A stretch of DNA of 64,000 bases from Microseira wollei NIES-4236 (GTDB lineage: Bacteria > Cyanobacteriota > Cyanobacteriia > Cyanobacteriales > Aerosakkonemataceae): contig NZ_BLAY01000016.1 of assembly GCF_020521235.1 (NCBI RefSeq), positions 1 to 64,000 of the forward strand. The letters run 5' to 3'. Below, in pieces: positions 36,881 to 47,500 of the stretch (positions are counted from its first letter, which is position 1; every line of letters begins with the position of its first letter). A model generated the notes under the pieces. The model saw nothing but the letters and a program-made list of their open reading frames with translations, made no database searches and was not told where the DNA came from. The position numbers and the translations under genes were made by a program.

Positions 36881-39136
36881 ATGTCTCAAATTGGCAAACC
36901 TGTCAGTCGGGTAGATGGACGAGCAAAAGTTACGGGGGAAGCGCGTTATTCAGCGGAATTTCCTCTAGAGAATATGGCGCATGGGGTGTTTGTTACGAGT
37001 AGTATTGCGCGCGGACGGATTAAGGAGATCGATACGGCAGCAGCTGAAGAATCTCCGGGGGTTTTGGCAGTGTTGACGCACCTCAATATGCCTAAGTTGG
37101 CAAAAGAACCTAAGCTTGGTTTTGGGGCGATCCAAGTGACGCAAAGTTTTGCGCCGATGCAAGGAGAGGAAATTTTTTATAGCGGACAGCAGATCGTTTT
37201 AGTTGTTGCGGATACTTTGGAAAGGGCGACCTATGCTGCAAAATTGGTGAAGGTTAGTTATGAAGTGGAAAAACCCGTCACTGCTAAAGATTTGGATAAA
37301 GTTTACGAACCGGAAATGCTGTGGGGTGGCATGTTTCCAAATCGCATGGCGCGGGGGAATGTTGAGCAAGGGTTGGGGGAAGCAGAGGTAACGATCGCCG
37401 AAACTTATTCTATTGCGGGGAACCACCACAATCCGTTAGAACCTTCGGCGACTATTGCGGCTTGGTCAGGGGATAAACTTACTCTATACGATGGGACGCA
37501 AGGGGTATTTTTTACTCAATCAACTGTGGCGAATTTGTTGGGAATTCCGGTAGAAGATGTCAGGGTAATTAGTCAATATGTGGGGGGCGGTTTTGGTTGC
37601 AAAGGCAGCGTTTGGCCTCATACTTGGTTATGCGCGATCGCTGCCCGTCAAGTCAATCGTCCTGTGAAAGTCGCCCTGACTCGCGAGCAAATGTATACCT
37701 CGGTTGGATATCGGGAAGAACAGAAGATTGAACTGACAATTGGGGCAACGCGGGATGGTAAGTTGACTGGGATTAAGCATGTGAAAACTTCTCCCACTTC
37801 CCCTTTTGATGAGTGGGCAGAACCGAGTAGCATGATTATGAATGGCCTCTACGCTTGCGATAATTTTGAGGCAAGTTACCGATTAATTAAAGCTAATGTC
37901 ATGACCCCGACTTTTACCCGCGGACCGGGAGAAGTACCGGGGATGTATGCTTTAGAATCGGCAATGGATGAGTTAGCGGATAAGTTAGGAATCGATCCGA
38001 TTGAATTGCGCCTGCGTAACTATACTGAAGTTGAACCAGCGACTGGACAACCCTATTCGAGTAAGTCGCTAAAACAATGTTATGCGCGCGGTGCGGAACT
38101 AATCGGATGGTCCCAAAGAAATGCAAAACCTGCTTCGATGCGCGAAGGTAATTGGTTAATTGGTTATGGCATGGCGAGTTCTAGCTTTCCCGTTTTGCCT
38201 CCGGGAACGGTTCAATCTGCCCGCGCTACAATGCTTGCCGATGGTCGCGCAATCGTGCAATGCGGGGCGGCAGATATTGGCACGGGAACCTACACGATTT
38301 TGGCGCAAGTTGCTGCCGATGTTTTGGGAATTAGTTGCGATCGCATTCAAGTGGAAATTGGCGATACTACCCTCCCCTTTGTTACTTCTGCCGGGGGTTC
38401 GATGGGGGCAGCGGCGTGGAGTTCTGCCGTCCACGTCGCCGCAACCGAACTGCGGAACAAGTTAGTAGAATTGGCGAAATCCAATTCCGAATCACTGCTT
38501 TTCGGCGCAAAAGTAGATGATATTGCCACAGAAAACGGTCGTCTATGCTTGAAGTCAGATAGTAATAAAGGGGAAAGCTACACTGCTTTATTATCTCGCC
38601 TGCAACAACCATCTGTAGAAGCGATCGGCACTTGGAAAGTCGGAGAAGGAACGGGAGTCGATACGGGGGAAGCACCCCAAGAGAACCCCAGCATTAAATA
38701 TGCGATGAAATCCTTTGGGGCGCACTTTGCCAAAGTAAAAGTAGACCCAGATTTTGGCATCGTGCGAATAGTTAAGTGCGTCGGCGTATTTGGTGCTGGA
38801 CGCATCCTCAATGCCAAAACCGCCCGCAGTCAATTGATGGGCGGTATAGTTTGGGGCATCGGGCAAGCGTTGTTAGAACATACCCATATGGACTATAACT
38901 TTGGGCGCTATACCAACCCCAACTTGGCGGAATATATGATACCCGTCAACGCCGATATTCCCGAAATCGAAATTGATTTTATCGATGAAGTTGACCCTCA
39001 TATTAACGTTTTGGGAGTCAAAGGAATTGGGGAAATAGGCATGGTAGGTGCCGGGGCGGCAATTGCCAATGCCATCTTCCACGCCACAGGTAAGCGCGTC
39101 CGGGATTTACCAATTTCGCCCGATAAATTGTTGTAG
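36881..39136 (+). CDS. paoC: Aldehyde oxidoreductase molybdenum subunit (PaoC-like)
   Basis: 751 residues, full length for the family. It begins IGKPVSRVDGRAKVTGEARY and carries molybdopterin-binding stretches (GGGFGCKG, RGPGEVPGMYALESAMDELA, SAGGSMGAAAWSSA), with the catalytic Glu in GIGEIGMVGAGAAIANA near the end. The enzyme should oxidise aldehydes to acids using a Mo-dinucleotide cofactor. 229 bases separate it from the FAD-subunit gene; that gap holds a GCGCACGCTTCGCGAACGC repeat. Maturation genes follow directly. Confidence 0.87.
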   Translation: MSQIGKPVSRVDGRAKVTGEARYSAEFPLENMAHGVFVTSSIARGRIKEIDTAAAEESPGVLAVLTHLNMPKLAKEPKLGFGAIQVTQSFAPMQGEEIFYSGQQIVLVVADTLERATYAAKLVKVSYEVEKPVTAKDLDKVYEPEMLWGGMFPNRMARGNVEQGLGEAEVTIAETYSIAGNHHNPLEPSATIAAWSGDKLTLYDGTQGVFFTQSTVANLLGIPVEDVRVISQYVGGGFGCKGSVWPHTWLCAIAARQVNRPVKVALTREQMYTSVGYREEQKIELTIGATRDGKLTGIKHVKTSPTSPFDEWAEPSSMIMNGLYACDNFEASYRLIKANVMTPTFTRGPGEVPGMYALESAMDELADKLGIDPIELRLRNYTEVEPATGQPYSSKSLKQCYARGAELIGWSQRNAKPASMREGNWLIGYGMASSSFPVLPPGTVQSARATMLADGRAIVQCGAADIGTGTYTILAQVAADVLGISCDRIQVEIGDTTLPFVTSAGGSMGAAAWSSAVHVAATELRNKLVELAKSNSESLLFGAKVDDIATENGRLCLKSDSNKGESYTALLSRLQQPSVEAIGTWKVGEGTGVDTGEAPQENPSIKYAMKSFGAHFAKVKVDPDFGIVRIVKCVGVFGAGRILNAKTARSQLMGGIVWGIGQALLEHTHMDYNFGRYTNPNLAEYMIPVNADIPEIEIDFIDEVDPHINVLGVKGIGEIGMVGAGAAIANAIFHATGKRVRDLPISPDKLL

Positions 39137-39284
39137 CAAGTACGGGCAGGTTTAACGATATATCTCTTGCTTCCGCATATGCCTCCTCCCCAATTACCAA
39201 TTACCGCCATCACCTTTGTTTCGACCTAGATCTCTAGTTTCCAATCAACGATTTTTCAGAGAAACTTTGGTGTTTGCGTAAGTC

Positions 39285-39342
39285 CTGAATTAGCAATTAG
39301 CAATTAGCAATTAGCAATTAGCAATTAGCAATTAGCAATTAA
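39285..39342 (+). repeat. Heptad array directly before xdhC
   Basis: About eight tandem GCAATTA heptamers end at the base before the ATG at 39343. An AGGACTTACGCA-type fragment (about 39210-39290) precedes it. No Shine-Dalgarno sequence is left. Confidence 0.8.
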
Positions 39343-40500
39343 ATGAATGAACTACAAGCAATCATCAACGCATTTGAAGCAAGTAAAAAAAATGGCGAAA
39401 CGACTTTTCTCGCCACAGTTGTCAGCACCAAAGGTTCCACCTATCGCCGCCCCGGTGCAAAAATGTTGATAACCAACGCAGGTCAAATGGTAGGAATGGT
39501 AAGCGGTGGGTGTCTGGAAAACGATATATATCAACATACTCGCTACTCGATGCAATCGGGCGCACCCATAGTCATCACTTACGATACTACCGCCGATGAA
39601 GATATTGTCTGGGGATTTGGATTGGGATGCAACGGCGTTGTGCAAGTTTTGCTCGAACGGTTAGATCCAGATAACAAATTTAATCCACTTCGTTTTATTT
39701 CCCAATGCTTTACTCAAAAACAGCTGGTTGCTATCGCCACTATTTTTGGAATTGAAGGGGAAGTAAATGCCAAAATTGGCAACCGCTTAATGCTAAACAT
39801 AGATGGTAAACTCAGCAGCAATATTGAAGATATAAATTTAAATTCAGCAATAATGGCAGATGCTCAAACTGCGCTGCAAAATCAACATTACACAGTCAAA
39901 AAATATCAATTATCATCAGGAATCGTAGAAGCATTCATCGACGTTATTCACCCTCCCACACCGCTGATTATTTTTGGTGCGGGTCGCGATGCCGTACCTG
40001 TAGTAAAATTTGCTAAAGCATTAGGTTGGCACGTTACCATAGTTGATTGTCGAGCTTCCTTAGCAACAAGACTTCGCTTTCCCCTCGCCGATCAAATCCT
40101 TCTCACCCGTCGCGAAACTCTCCGCCAACAAGTATCCGCAAACGAACATACCGTAGTAGTAATAATGACCCACAATTACTTAGACGATTTAGAAATATTG
40201 AAAATGCTCCTACCTTCTCCAGTGCCGTATATTGGTGCTTTGGGGTCAAAAGAACGCACTGCAAGATTACTGCGGGACTTGCGTAAAGAAGAAATATTTT
40301 ATACCGAAGACCAAGAGAACCGATTGCACGCACCAGTGGGAATCGATATCGGATCGGAGACACCGGAAGAGATAGCGATCGCAATTATCGCTGAAATCCA
40401 AGCCGTATTAGCCAATCGTGTGGGAGGCTTTTTGAAACACCGCCAGGGATCGATTCACCAACCACCATCCCATCAAAAACTAATTAACGCAAGTTGCTAG
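39343..40500 (+). CDS. XdhC/CoxI-family molybdenum enzyme maturation protein
   Basis: 385 residues. The CoxI N-terminal domain (TFLATVVSTKGSTYRRPGAKML, MVSGGCLENDI) and the Rossmann C-terminal domain (LIIFGAGRDAVPVVKFAKAL) are both present. XdhC/PaoD proteins bind the finished molybdenum cofactor, help its sulfuration and insert it into the apo-enzyme, here presumably the PaoABC complex. The last residues (INASC and the TAG stop) are encoded by the left end of a palindromic element (40485-40661), so the C-terminus has been altered or replaced by an insertion. The start is set by frame only, as heptads fill the upstream site. Confidence 0.85.
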   Translation: MNELQAIINAFEASKKNGETTFLATVVSTKGSTYRRPGAKMLITNAGQMVGMVSGGCLENDIYQHTRYSMQSGAPIVITYDTTADEDIVWGFGLGCNGVVQVLLERLDPDNKFNPLRFISQCFTQKQLVAIATIFGIEGEVNAKIGNRLMLNIDGKLSSNIEDINLNSAIMADAQTALQNQHYTVKKYQLSSGIVEAFIDVIHPPTPLIIFGAGRDAVPVVKFAKALGWHVTIVDCRASLATRLRFPLADQILLTRRETLRQQVSANEHTVVVIMTHNYLDDLEILKMLLPSPVPYIGALGSKERTARLLRDLRKEEIFYTEDQENRLHAPVGIDIGSETPEEIAIAIIAEIQAVLANRVGGFLKHRQGSIHQPPSHQKLINASC

Positions 40501-40661
40501 TTATAAACAAGGGCGTTGCTAATTGCTAATTGCTAATTGCTAATATAGGATTTTTACTGATTTCGCCTCGTTCCCAGGCTCATGCCTGGGAACGAGGCGA
40601 CTGCCTGGGAACGCCATTAGCCATTAGCCGCTCCCAGAGAGATAACTAGCAACTTGAGTTA
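40485..40661. mobile_element. AAGTTGCTAGTTAT-ended palindromic element, copy 2
   Basis: Starts TAACGCAAGTTGCTAGTTAT inside the xdhC 3' end and finishes AGATAACTAGCAACTTGAGT before the MocA-like gene. Inside are TTGCTAATTGC heptads and the hairpin CGCCTCGTTCCCAGGC mirrored by GCCTGGGAACGAGGCG. The xdhC TAG stop is part of the left arm. Confidence 0.8.
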
Positions 40662-40682
40662 ATTACCAATGACCAATTACCA

Positions 40683-41282
40683 ATGACTAAAACCATAGCC
40701 ACAATCATCTTAGCAGCCGGTGCATCCACACGCATGGGAACGCCAAAACAACTGTTACCTTATCGGGGAACTAGCTTATTGCGACACGTGGTAGAAGAAG
40801 CAATCGCTTCAGTCTGCCAACCTGTTATTGTTGTTCTGGGTGCGAATGCCGAAAAAATTTATCCCTCACTCAACCAACTCCCGATTCAAATCGTCGAAAA
40901 CTTACACTGGAACCAAGGAATGGGGACATCGATTAAAACCGGAATTCAATCGCTTTCTCACCTACATGAAAAAATAGAAGCAGTCATGCTCACCCTTGGC
41001 GATCAGCCCTTTATTTCTGCTCAAATTATTAATCGCATTGTTGAAGCATATCATACCACAGAAAAACCGATTATTGCCTCCGAATACGCAGGCACATGCG
41101 GCGTCCCCGCTTTATTCGCTCGCACTATTTTCTCAGAACTAAACGCCTTAAAACAATCAGAAGGCGCAAAACAAATCATCAAAAAACACCACCACCAAAC
41201 CTTCTGCATACCCTTCCCACAAGGCGCAATAGACATAGATACACCACAAGATTATCAACAATTGCAGACAACAACCGACTGA
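40683..41282 (+). CDS. mocA: MocA-like molybdenum cofactor nucleotidyltransferase
   Basis: 199 residues with the NTP-transferase fold of the MobA/MocA family: IILAAGASTRMGTPKQLLPYRG at the start, then GDQPFIS and the GVPALF segment. MocA joins CMP to molybdopterin to make the MCD cofactor used by PaoABC-type enzymes, which fits its place after paoABC and xdhC. The ATG at 40683 lies inside an ACCAATGACC heptad pair, without a clear ribosome-binding site. Assignment as cytidylyl rather than guanylyl transferase rests on context. Confidence 0.84.
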   Translation: MTKTIATIILAAGASTRMGTPKQLLPYRGTSLLRHVVEEAIASVCQPVIVVLGANAEKIYPSLNQLPIQIVENLHWNQGMGTSIKTGIQSLSHLHEKIEAVMLTLGDQPFISAQIINRIVEAYHTTEKPIIASEYAGTCGVPALFARTIFSELNALKQSEGAKQIIKKHHHQTFCIPFPQGAIDIDTPQDYQQLQTTTD

Positions 41283-41646
41283 TATCATGTCCGCTTGAAT
41301 ACCCATAGTTATGACTGACGCGGGGACTCGGAAGGGGACGGGTCGAGTTTTAATTAGGGGTGAAAAGCCTGATATCATATGACAAGCGCATGGGGCGACG
41401 GGGCATCTACCTGAAAAACCTCTTTACTTCTTCCTCTTCTTCTTTGCGCTCTTCGCGTCTATGCGCTGGCGCGCACGCTTCGCGAACGCGGTTCATTAAA
41501 AAAAAGTAAATGCTAAGCGCATTAGATATAAATTGTTGTTACCGCTCCCCCTGGCGCTAGATTAAAAATAAAATATAAAACAGTAAAGTAAAACAAATCC
41601 TCCCAGCCTAAATTATTGCCCCAAGAGAAAGACCAAATCTTAAATT
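41283..41646. other. Intergenic region with MITE end fragments
   Basis: Starts with TATCATGTCCGCTTGAATA, an end of the TA-flanked MITE family, and a second weak end (GATATCATATGACA) at about 41370. GCGCTGGCGCGCACGCTTCG, then CGAACGCGGTT (about 41463-41493), repeats the segment at about 36826-36850. No gene is seen. Confidence 0.6.
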
Positions 41647-42978
41647 ATGGCAACAAAAGGAACAGCCCCCCAGCCAACACTTTCAGCCATCGACGCCGGT
41701 GCGCTGATTGTAGGCATGGTAATAGGTGCAGGTATTTTTGAAACACCAGCTTTGGTAGCAGCAAATACCGCAAGTGCCTCCCTAGCTTTGTTCGCTTGGT
41801 TACTTGGTGGAGGGATATCCTTCGTAGGTGCTATTTGCTATGCAGAATTAGCAACTGCCTATCCCCACCCAGGGGGAAATTACCACTACCTGATGCGTGC
41901 TTTTGGTAAAAATTTAGCCTTTTTATTTGCTTGGGGGCGAATGACAATCGTTCAAACCGGGTCGATCGCGCTGGTAGCATTTGTATTTGGGGATTACGCT
42001 TCCGAGTTGTGGCGTTTGGGAGATGATTCCCCGGCGATTTATGCCGGAATAGCGATCGCACTGCTCACCAGTTTGAACGTACTAGGCGTCCGCCAAGGTA
42101 AGTGGACGCAAAATTGGCTCACCGCCGCTAAAGTCCTGGGATTGCTATTAGTCATCCTAGCCGGAATAGCCCTAGCCAAACCCCTAGCGCCAGATACCAT
42201 CACCGCAACTGCACCCAAAACTACCTTTGGACTGGCGATGGTTTTTGTATTGCTGACTTATGGCGGGTGGAACGAAGCTGCTTATATTTCAGCCGAACTG
42301 CGAGAAAACCAGCGTAACATGGTGCGCGTATTGCTAGGAAGTATTAGCATTATCGCCGTAATTTACCTGCTGATTAACTTTGCTTACATCCACGGTTTAG
42401 GACTGGAAGAAATGGCAAAATCAAAGGCAGTCGCTGCCGACTTGATGCGCCGCGCCATGGGAGAAAATGGGGCAAAATTCGTCAGCTTTCTAATAGCGGT
42501 TTCAGCATTGGGCGCGGCTAACGCTACCATTTTTACAGGCGCGAGGACGAATTATGCCTTAGGGCAAGATTTCTCAATGTTTAGTTTACTCGGACGCTGG
42601 CAAGCGCGTGGGAATACACCCACCAATGCGCTGTTCGTACAGGGAGCGATCGCCCTATTGCTAGTCTTTCTGGGAGCAATTACCCGCAAAGGCTTTGAAA
42701 CAATGGTAGATTATACCGCCCCAGTATTCTGGTTCTTTTTTCTCTTATCTGGCATCGCCCTCATGGTGCTGCGGCGGAAAGAACCGAACGTACCCCGTCC
42801 GTTTCCCGTGCCATTTTATCCCGTTATCCCATTGCTTTTTTGCGTCACTTGTGGTTACTTGCTTTATTCGAGTTTGGTTTATACCGGCATTGGAGGAACT
42901 ATCGGCGTAGCAGTTTTGCTGACAGGCGTTCCCCTACTGCTGCTTTCCCGTCAAACTAGGGAGAGCGAGTCAGAATAG
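41647..42978 (+). CDS. APC-family amino acid permease
   Basis: 443 residues, about 12 membrane helices. The first helix has the APC signature IDAGALIVGMVIGAGIFETP, with the unwound Gly-rich GAGIF ligand site; further helices include YAELATAYPHPGGNYHYL and LLTYGGWNEAAYISAELR. It should import or exchange an amino acid or polyamine; the substrate cannot be told from sequence. It is followed 25 bases later by a methyltransferase-like lipoprotein gene, probably in one transcript. Confidence 0.85.
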   Translation: MATKGTAPQPTLSAIDAGALIVGMVIGAGIFETPALVAANTASASLALFAWLLGGGISFVGAICYAELATAYPHPGGNYHYLMRAFGKNLAFLFAWGRMTIVQTGSIALVAFVFGDYASELWRLGDDSPAIYAGIAIALLTSLNVLGVRQGKWTQNWLTAAKVLGLLLVILAGIALAKPLAPDTITATAPKTTFGLAMVFVLLTYGGWNEAAYISAELRENQRNMVRVLLGSISIIAVIYLLINFAYIHGLGLEEMAKSKAVAADLMRRAMGENGAKFVSFLIAVSALGAANATIFTGARTNYALGQDFSMFSLLGRWQARGNTPTNALFVQGAIALLLVFLGAITRKGFETMVDYTAPVFWFFFLLSGIALMVLRRKEPNVPRPFPVPFYPVIPLLFCVTCGYLLYSSLVYTGIGGTIGVAVLLTGVPLLLLSRQTRESESE

Positions 42979-43003
42979 GGAATGTTGAATAGAGGAAGAT
43001 TTT

Positions 43004-43690
43004 ATGGGAATGCAACTACTAAAGGTCGCAATGACAACCGCGATCGCAACCAGCTTAGTACTCGCAGGTTGCACCGAGCAAGTTCCGCCTAAACAGGTGA
43101 CAACGCCCCCTGCTGCCAACACACCCGCCACGCCAACTCCGAAAAAGGTTCCCGATGTGGTTTACGTACCCACACCGCAAGTAGTCGTCGATAAAATGCT
43201 GGAAATGGCAAAAGTGGGGAAAAATGACGTACTTTACGACCTTGGCAGCGGCGACGGGCGCATTGTCGTTACCGCAGCACAAAAGTTTGGCACGAAAGGC
43301 ATTGGTATAGAAATTGACCCGAAACTGGTGAAGCAAGCAACGGCAAATGCTGAAAAGGCGAAAGTAAGCGATCGCGTCCAGTTCCTCGAACAAGACTTAT
43401 TTCAAACCGACATCAGCAAAGCAAGTGTCGTCACCTTATACTTGTTACCCGAACTCAATTTAAGGCTAAGACCAACCCTGCTGAGAACATTAAAACCAGG
43501 TACTCGCATCGTCTCCCACGACTTCAACATGGGTATCTGGAAACCCGAGAGAATCGAAATAGTCAAAGGTCCCAGACGCGAGCATATCGTTTCTTTGTGG
43601 GTAGTTCCCGAAAAAGTACCACCCGAATTGCTGAATGTAGACGCCGAGATACAGCAGTTACGACAGTTGCAAACACCTACACCACAATGA
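43004..43690 (+). CDS. SAM-dependent methyltransferase-like lipoprotein
   Basis: 228 residues with a lipoprotein signal (ATSLVLAGC lipobox, Cys about 23) and a Pro/Thr-rich linker, then a class I methyltransferase core: motif I VLYDLGSGDGRIVVTAA, IEIDPKLVKQA, and VTLYLLPELNLRLRP. Related cyanobacterial proteins without a signal exist as cytoplasmic methyltransferases. A methyltransferase anchored outside the cytoplasmic membrane would have no obvious SAM supply, so the domain may be used for binding, or it may act before export. It sits 25 bases after the permease gene. Confidence 0.8.
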   Translation: MGMQLLKVAMTTAIATSLVLAGCTEQVPPKQVTTPPAANTPATPTPKKVPDVVYVPTPQVVVDKMLEMAKVGKNDVLYDLGSGDGRIVVTAAQKFGTKGIGIEIDPKLVKQATANAEKAKVSDRVQFLEQDLFQTDISKASVVTLYLLPELNLRLRPTLLRTLKPGTRIVSHDFNMGIWKPERIEIVKGPRREHIVSLWVVPEKVPPELLNVDAEIQQLRQLQTPTPQ

Positions 43691-43705
43691 AACAAGAGGC
43701 TGGTA

Positions 43706-43731
43706 GCCCCGTCAATTTATTGCGGGGCGGA
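43706..43731 (+). terminator. Hairpin after the methyltransferase gene
   Basis: GCCCCG and CGGGGC form a stem with a TCAATTTATTG loop, 18 bases after the stop codon. No T-run follows directly; the function is uncertain. Confidence 0.45.
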
Positions 43732-43974
43732 AAGTTGACGCGGGCGAATTTATTCGCTGTCACAATTATTAAGTTTTCTATCTAACAACTTGCACCAAAC
43801 ATGGTTTTATAATAGGTTGTTTTTTGTGGTGCATAATGCAATAAAAAATTAACGCCAAAAAACAAACTTCTATAGCTGAAATTGCTGAGAAGTTGGCGAA
43901 AATCCAGTCGTTCAGTACCCGAATCGACTGCCCTAATCAGGATGGTCTTTTTACGGAATGTCAACAACATTCAG

Positions 43975-44197
43975 GGACGGAGCCGTTCCGGCGGGCGGTA
44001 AAAAGACAGAATCATCATCCTTTCGCAAGCAAGTAAGCGCCTCCTCAAGCAGGTGGCTGATTCCCCTGGTGAGGGTATCGCCCCATAGCTAGGAAAGTCC
44101 AGCCAGATAGCTGTCCCTCGAGGTTCAGGGCGAAAAGCTTTCCCCAACTCCTAGCCTGAATCCGCGCATCTTTAGAGCGCGGAGTGGCTCAACTTTG
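43975..44197 (+). ncRNA. Possible omega-RNA/right-end remnant of an IS605-type element
   Basis: The end GAATCCGCGCATCTTTAGAGCGCGGAGTGGCTCAAC (44158-44193; described in pieces: GAATCCGCGC, loop TCTTTA, GAGCGCGG, AGTG) has the hairpin form of the right end/omega-RNA of many TnpB elements, which usually read GAATCCCC-stem-GGGGAGTGTCAA. The 180 bases before it are rich in possible stems, but no TnpB frame is left. Called by likeness only. Confidence 0.4.
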
Positions 44198-44574
44198 ATT
44201 GCACGGGCACGGCAGCAAAAAACCTTCGAGTTAAGAGCAAAGCCTATTGGTGCCGTGCCCCTACAATAATAATGTTTTCCCATCAATGTGCCACACAAGG
44301 GGCGGGTTTATTTATTCTTGGCGCTGCGATCAAAGATCTCAGGACATTAGCACGCGGGGCCAAAAACTTTGGTGATGCGTCAATCTCGCGACTCCAAACC
44401 CACGATTAATCGATTTCACCAAAGTTTTTTTGCGTCAGTCCTGGATCTCTCGTAAAACCCGCCCCTACAAAATCAAAAATTATACACAAACTTTGTTCCC
44501 GGATTTGATATTACTCAACGCGATCGCAGCAATTAGCAATTAGCAATTAGCAATTAGCAATTAGCAATTAGCAA
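44198..44574. repeat. Stack of three repeat types before the large membrane-protein gene
   Basis: A GGGGCACGGCA palindrome (44206-44271, ends GGGCACGGCAGC and GTGCCGTGCCCCTAC), an AGGACTTACGCA-type palindrome (about 44340-44447, ACTTTGGTGATGCGTCA mirrored by TTGCGTCAGTCCTG), and about seven GCAATTA heptads (44529-44574) that run into the stop codon of the minus-strand gene. Confidence 0.75.
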
Positions 44575-47500
44575 TTACTCCCAATTTTCTAATTCCGTCA
44601 TCCAATATTGGACAAAAGCGATCGCTTGACTCCGCCGCGCTTCAAATGTTAGCGCTATCCAAATTAATAGGGAACCAACAACAATCCCAATAGCCCACAA
44701 AAATAAGGAATAATCGTTGATAAATAGCCAAACTTGCCGCAATACTCTAATGATAAACGTCAGCGTGCCAATGTAGAGAAATGCTCGCACCCGCAAGGCG
44801 ATACCAATGAGAATCGCGACAATCGCTAAACCAATTGTCAGAAATCCTAAAAACAGGGGAGAAATACCGTAAATTCCTACTTCAGCTTGATAAAGAGCGG
44901 TAAAACAAATCAGTCCGATTGCCAAACAGCGAAGCAGGTGGCGCGTTTCCCTTCCTGAAGGCGATCGCAATTCGGGATCGATTTGTGCGACGTATAATAA
45001 CGACCCGCCCCAAAGCAGAGCGTACCATAAAGGTTCGGTGATGGATTGTGCGTTGAATATTCTGATCGTTGCCCAATTTGCCAATCCAACGCTGAGATAG
45101 CTGAGGCGGACTTGCGATCGCGCTTTGGCAATCCAAGCATAAAATGCCGCGACCAGCAGCAAACTTTGGATAGAAACGCTCGATCCATTGAGGAAGATAA
45201 TCGAAATTGGCAGTAACATTGCCGAATTTTGCCAAGGCGTCGCCGACCATCCCCAACTTGTCCAGGGCAGAACGTACATAAAATAGGCAAAAAAGCAAGC
45301 GATCGCTGCCGACCAATTAAGCAATACTGCATCGAGTAAAACTAGATGCAACCCATAGGCAATTGCTATGCCTAATTCCACAATCCCTGCATATGTCCAG
45401 CTTGCAGTCGAACGACCTTGAATCAGCGCATAAGCGGCTAAGATTGTGGTTACTGCTAACCAAATTTTTTCCCCTGGAGTGCTGAGGGAACTAACTAATG
45501 CTAGTAATATTAATCCGCTACCAGCAACCCAGTGCAAGTGAGCGATCGCTTTTAATTCGGAATTATCCAGACGCAGGTAGGGAAACAACCAGCGAGCAAA
45601 TAATCTTTGAGAAATAGCGATCGCCGTCGCCAAAGCTGCCAATAAAGTTAATCCATCTCCCGGATTGCCTGCTTTAGCTTGCATTAGTTGATAAATTAAT
45701 AACTCGTAAGCTGCAGCGGAAACACCGAAAATAGATAAATAGGAAATCGGTTTAAAGTTAACGTTTCGCCGCCCAATTCCAATCCCAACTAAAGCCGCAG
45801 CTAGAGTATATAAGCCAGTGTAAGTATCAAACTTGTGATGGGCAATAATTAATCCTAAAATTGCATAGAAAATGGGGATAGCGTGCCAACTCGAAAGGTA
45901 TGGATTTGTTACTCGCCTACCTGCCACGAAATCGCCAGCGAGTTGAGTAGTTAAACCGAGAGCGAGGGTAGCGATCGCTAACCATACGGGGGAACGATTG
46001 ATTGAGGCGATTATACTCGCAACAAGCAATTCTACAGCTAGCGCCAGACTGTAAAAGCTGACGTTAGTAGGTAAATTCCAACAACGATAAACCAAACCAA
46101 CGGTAATAAATCCAGATGCAACGATAAATTCAAAAGCCGTGACAGAAGGATACCAATAGGCGGTGACATTGTAGCCGATCAGGAAAGTTAGGGTAGGAAT
46201 CGTTAGCGCGATCGCCCAAGCATCGGTTGCTTGGGTATAAACTTGGCGCAGGCGGCTAGAACCTTTTCTCAGCCAACTGTGGAGTAACCAGAGAATCAAA
46301 GGCGCGATCGCTAAAACTGTCACCCACCAACCTATTGTCATGCGTGGGGAAAATACTTCCCAAATCGCAGCACCGCCGAAGCATAAACCAAATCCAACTG
46401 TTAGCAATGCTGCTATTAATTCTGGCAAGTTTTGCGTATTCAGCAGCATCAGAATGGTGGCAATTCCTAAACTCACTAACCGTGGCGTAGTAGAAATTAT
46501 TGTTAAAGGTTGAATTGCCAAAAGAGCAGTAACGCTCAGCCAGTTTGCCAATTTAGGTTCGGGAAAGTTGGGGAGATAAGATAGCAAAGTCAGCGCAGCT
46601 GGTACAACCAACCAAGCAAGATACCAATCTGTGGGATTTTTTAAAGCGGGATTGAATAATTGAGTGTAGCTTATTGCCGCTAGTACTAAACCCAAATGCC
46701 AGGAACTGCGCCGCCATTGCTGCCAGTTAGTGCCAATGCTAAAAATCCATTCGGCAATCGCGCCGCCTAACAGAATTAGTAACCAAGTATTTACCGTTAG
46801 ATTGGGGAAGCCATAATTAATCCAAGCCGCAATTGTTACCAGTCCAGCAATATGGGTTAAGTAAATTAACCCCGTTCCCGCCGCAGTCCGGAGGATAACC
46901 ACAACCGCAAGGGTAATAAAAGATAGTAGCAAGTTGATAACGCGAACTAGAGGATTGAAATAACTAACAATCGTTAAAAATAAACCCAGAATTAACGCCA
47001 TCCCTTCTGCTTGCAGCGCCAATCCTTCCTCCTCTTGTCGCCGCAGATAAGCTGCTAAAACTAGCGTTAATATGACGTAAGGAAAAACGCCCAATCCGAT
47101 TAATGCTTGAGGCATAAACTCGTTTCCGGCAAGGCGAATGCCAAAAGCAATAACTTCTTGCCGCAATGGGAAAGGAATCGCGCGCCACAGCAACCAAAAA
47201 CTTTGTAACCCAACTAAAAATAGCGCGATTAAATCGGCAGCTTGCTTGAGTAGGAAGAGTCTATCTGCTAGTAGCCATAAAGCTAAAACGCTGACGGCGA
47301 TCGCTTGTTGGGGTATTTCCGCAACCGCAACCAACCAACCAGCTAAAAGTAACACCCAGCCAAGGTTTGACCAGATTTCACCCGTGCGTTCGCGCCGAGA
47401 TAACCAACCTAGCAACCAACCACAAATTCCCAACGCCAAACCAAGGTTACTGATAGGAATTTTCGCGGCTAAAATTGCTCTCCCCACCAGCAAAAGCGTC

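Noticed and set aside
39285-39342. CRISPR-like look of the tandem heptads
   Set aside because: The unit is only seven bases with no spacers, so it is a short tandem repeat and not an array.
43782-43970. Minus-strand frame of 62 codons before the omega-RNA-like remnant
   Set aside because: Short, with no ribosome-binding site or recognisable domain; better seen as non-coding.
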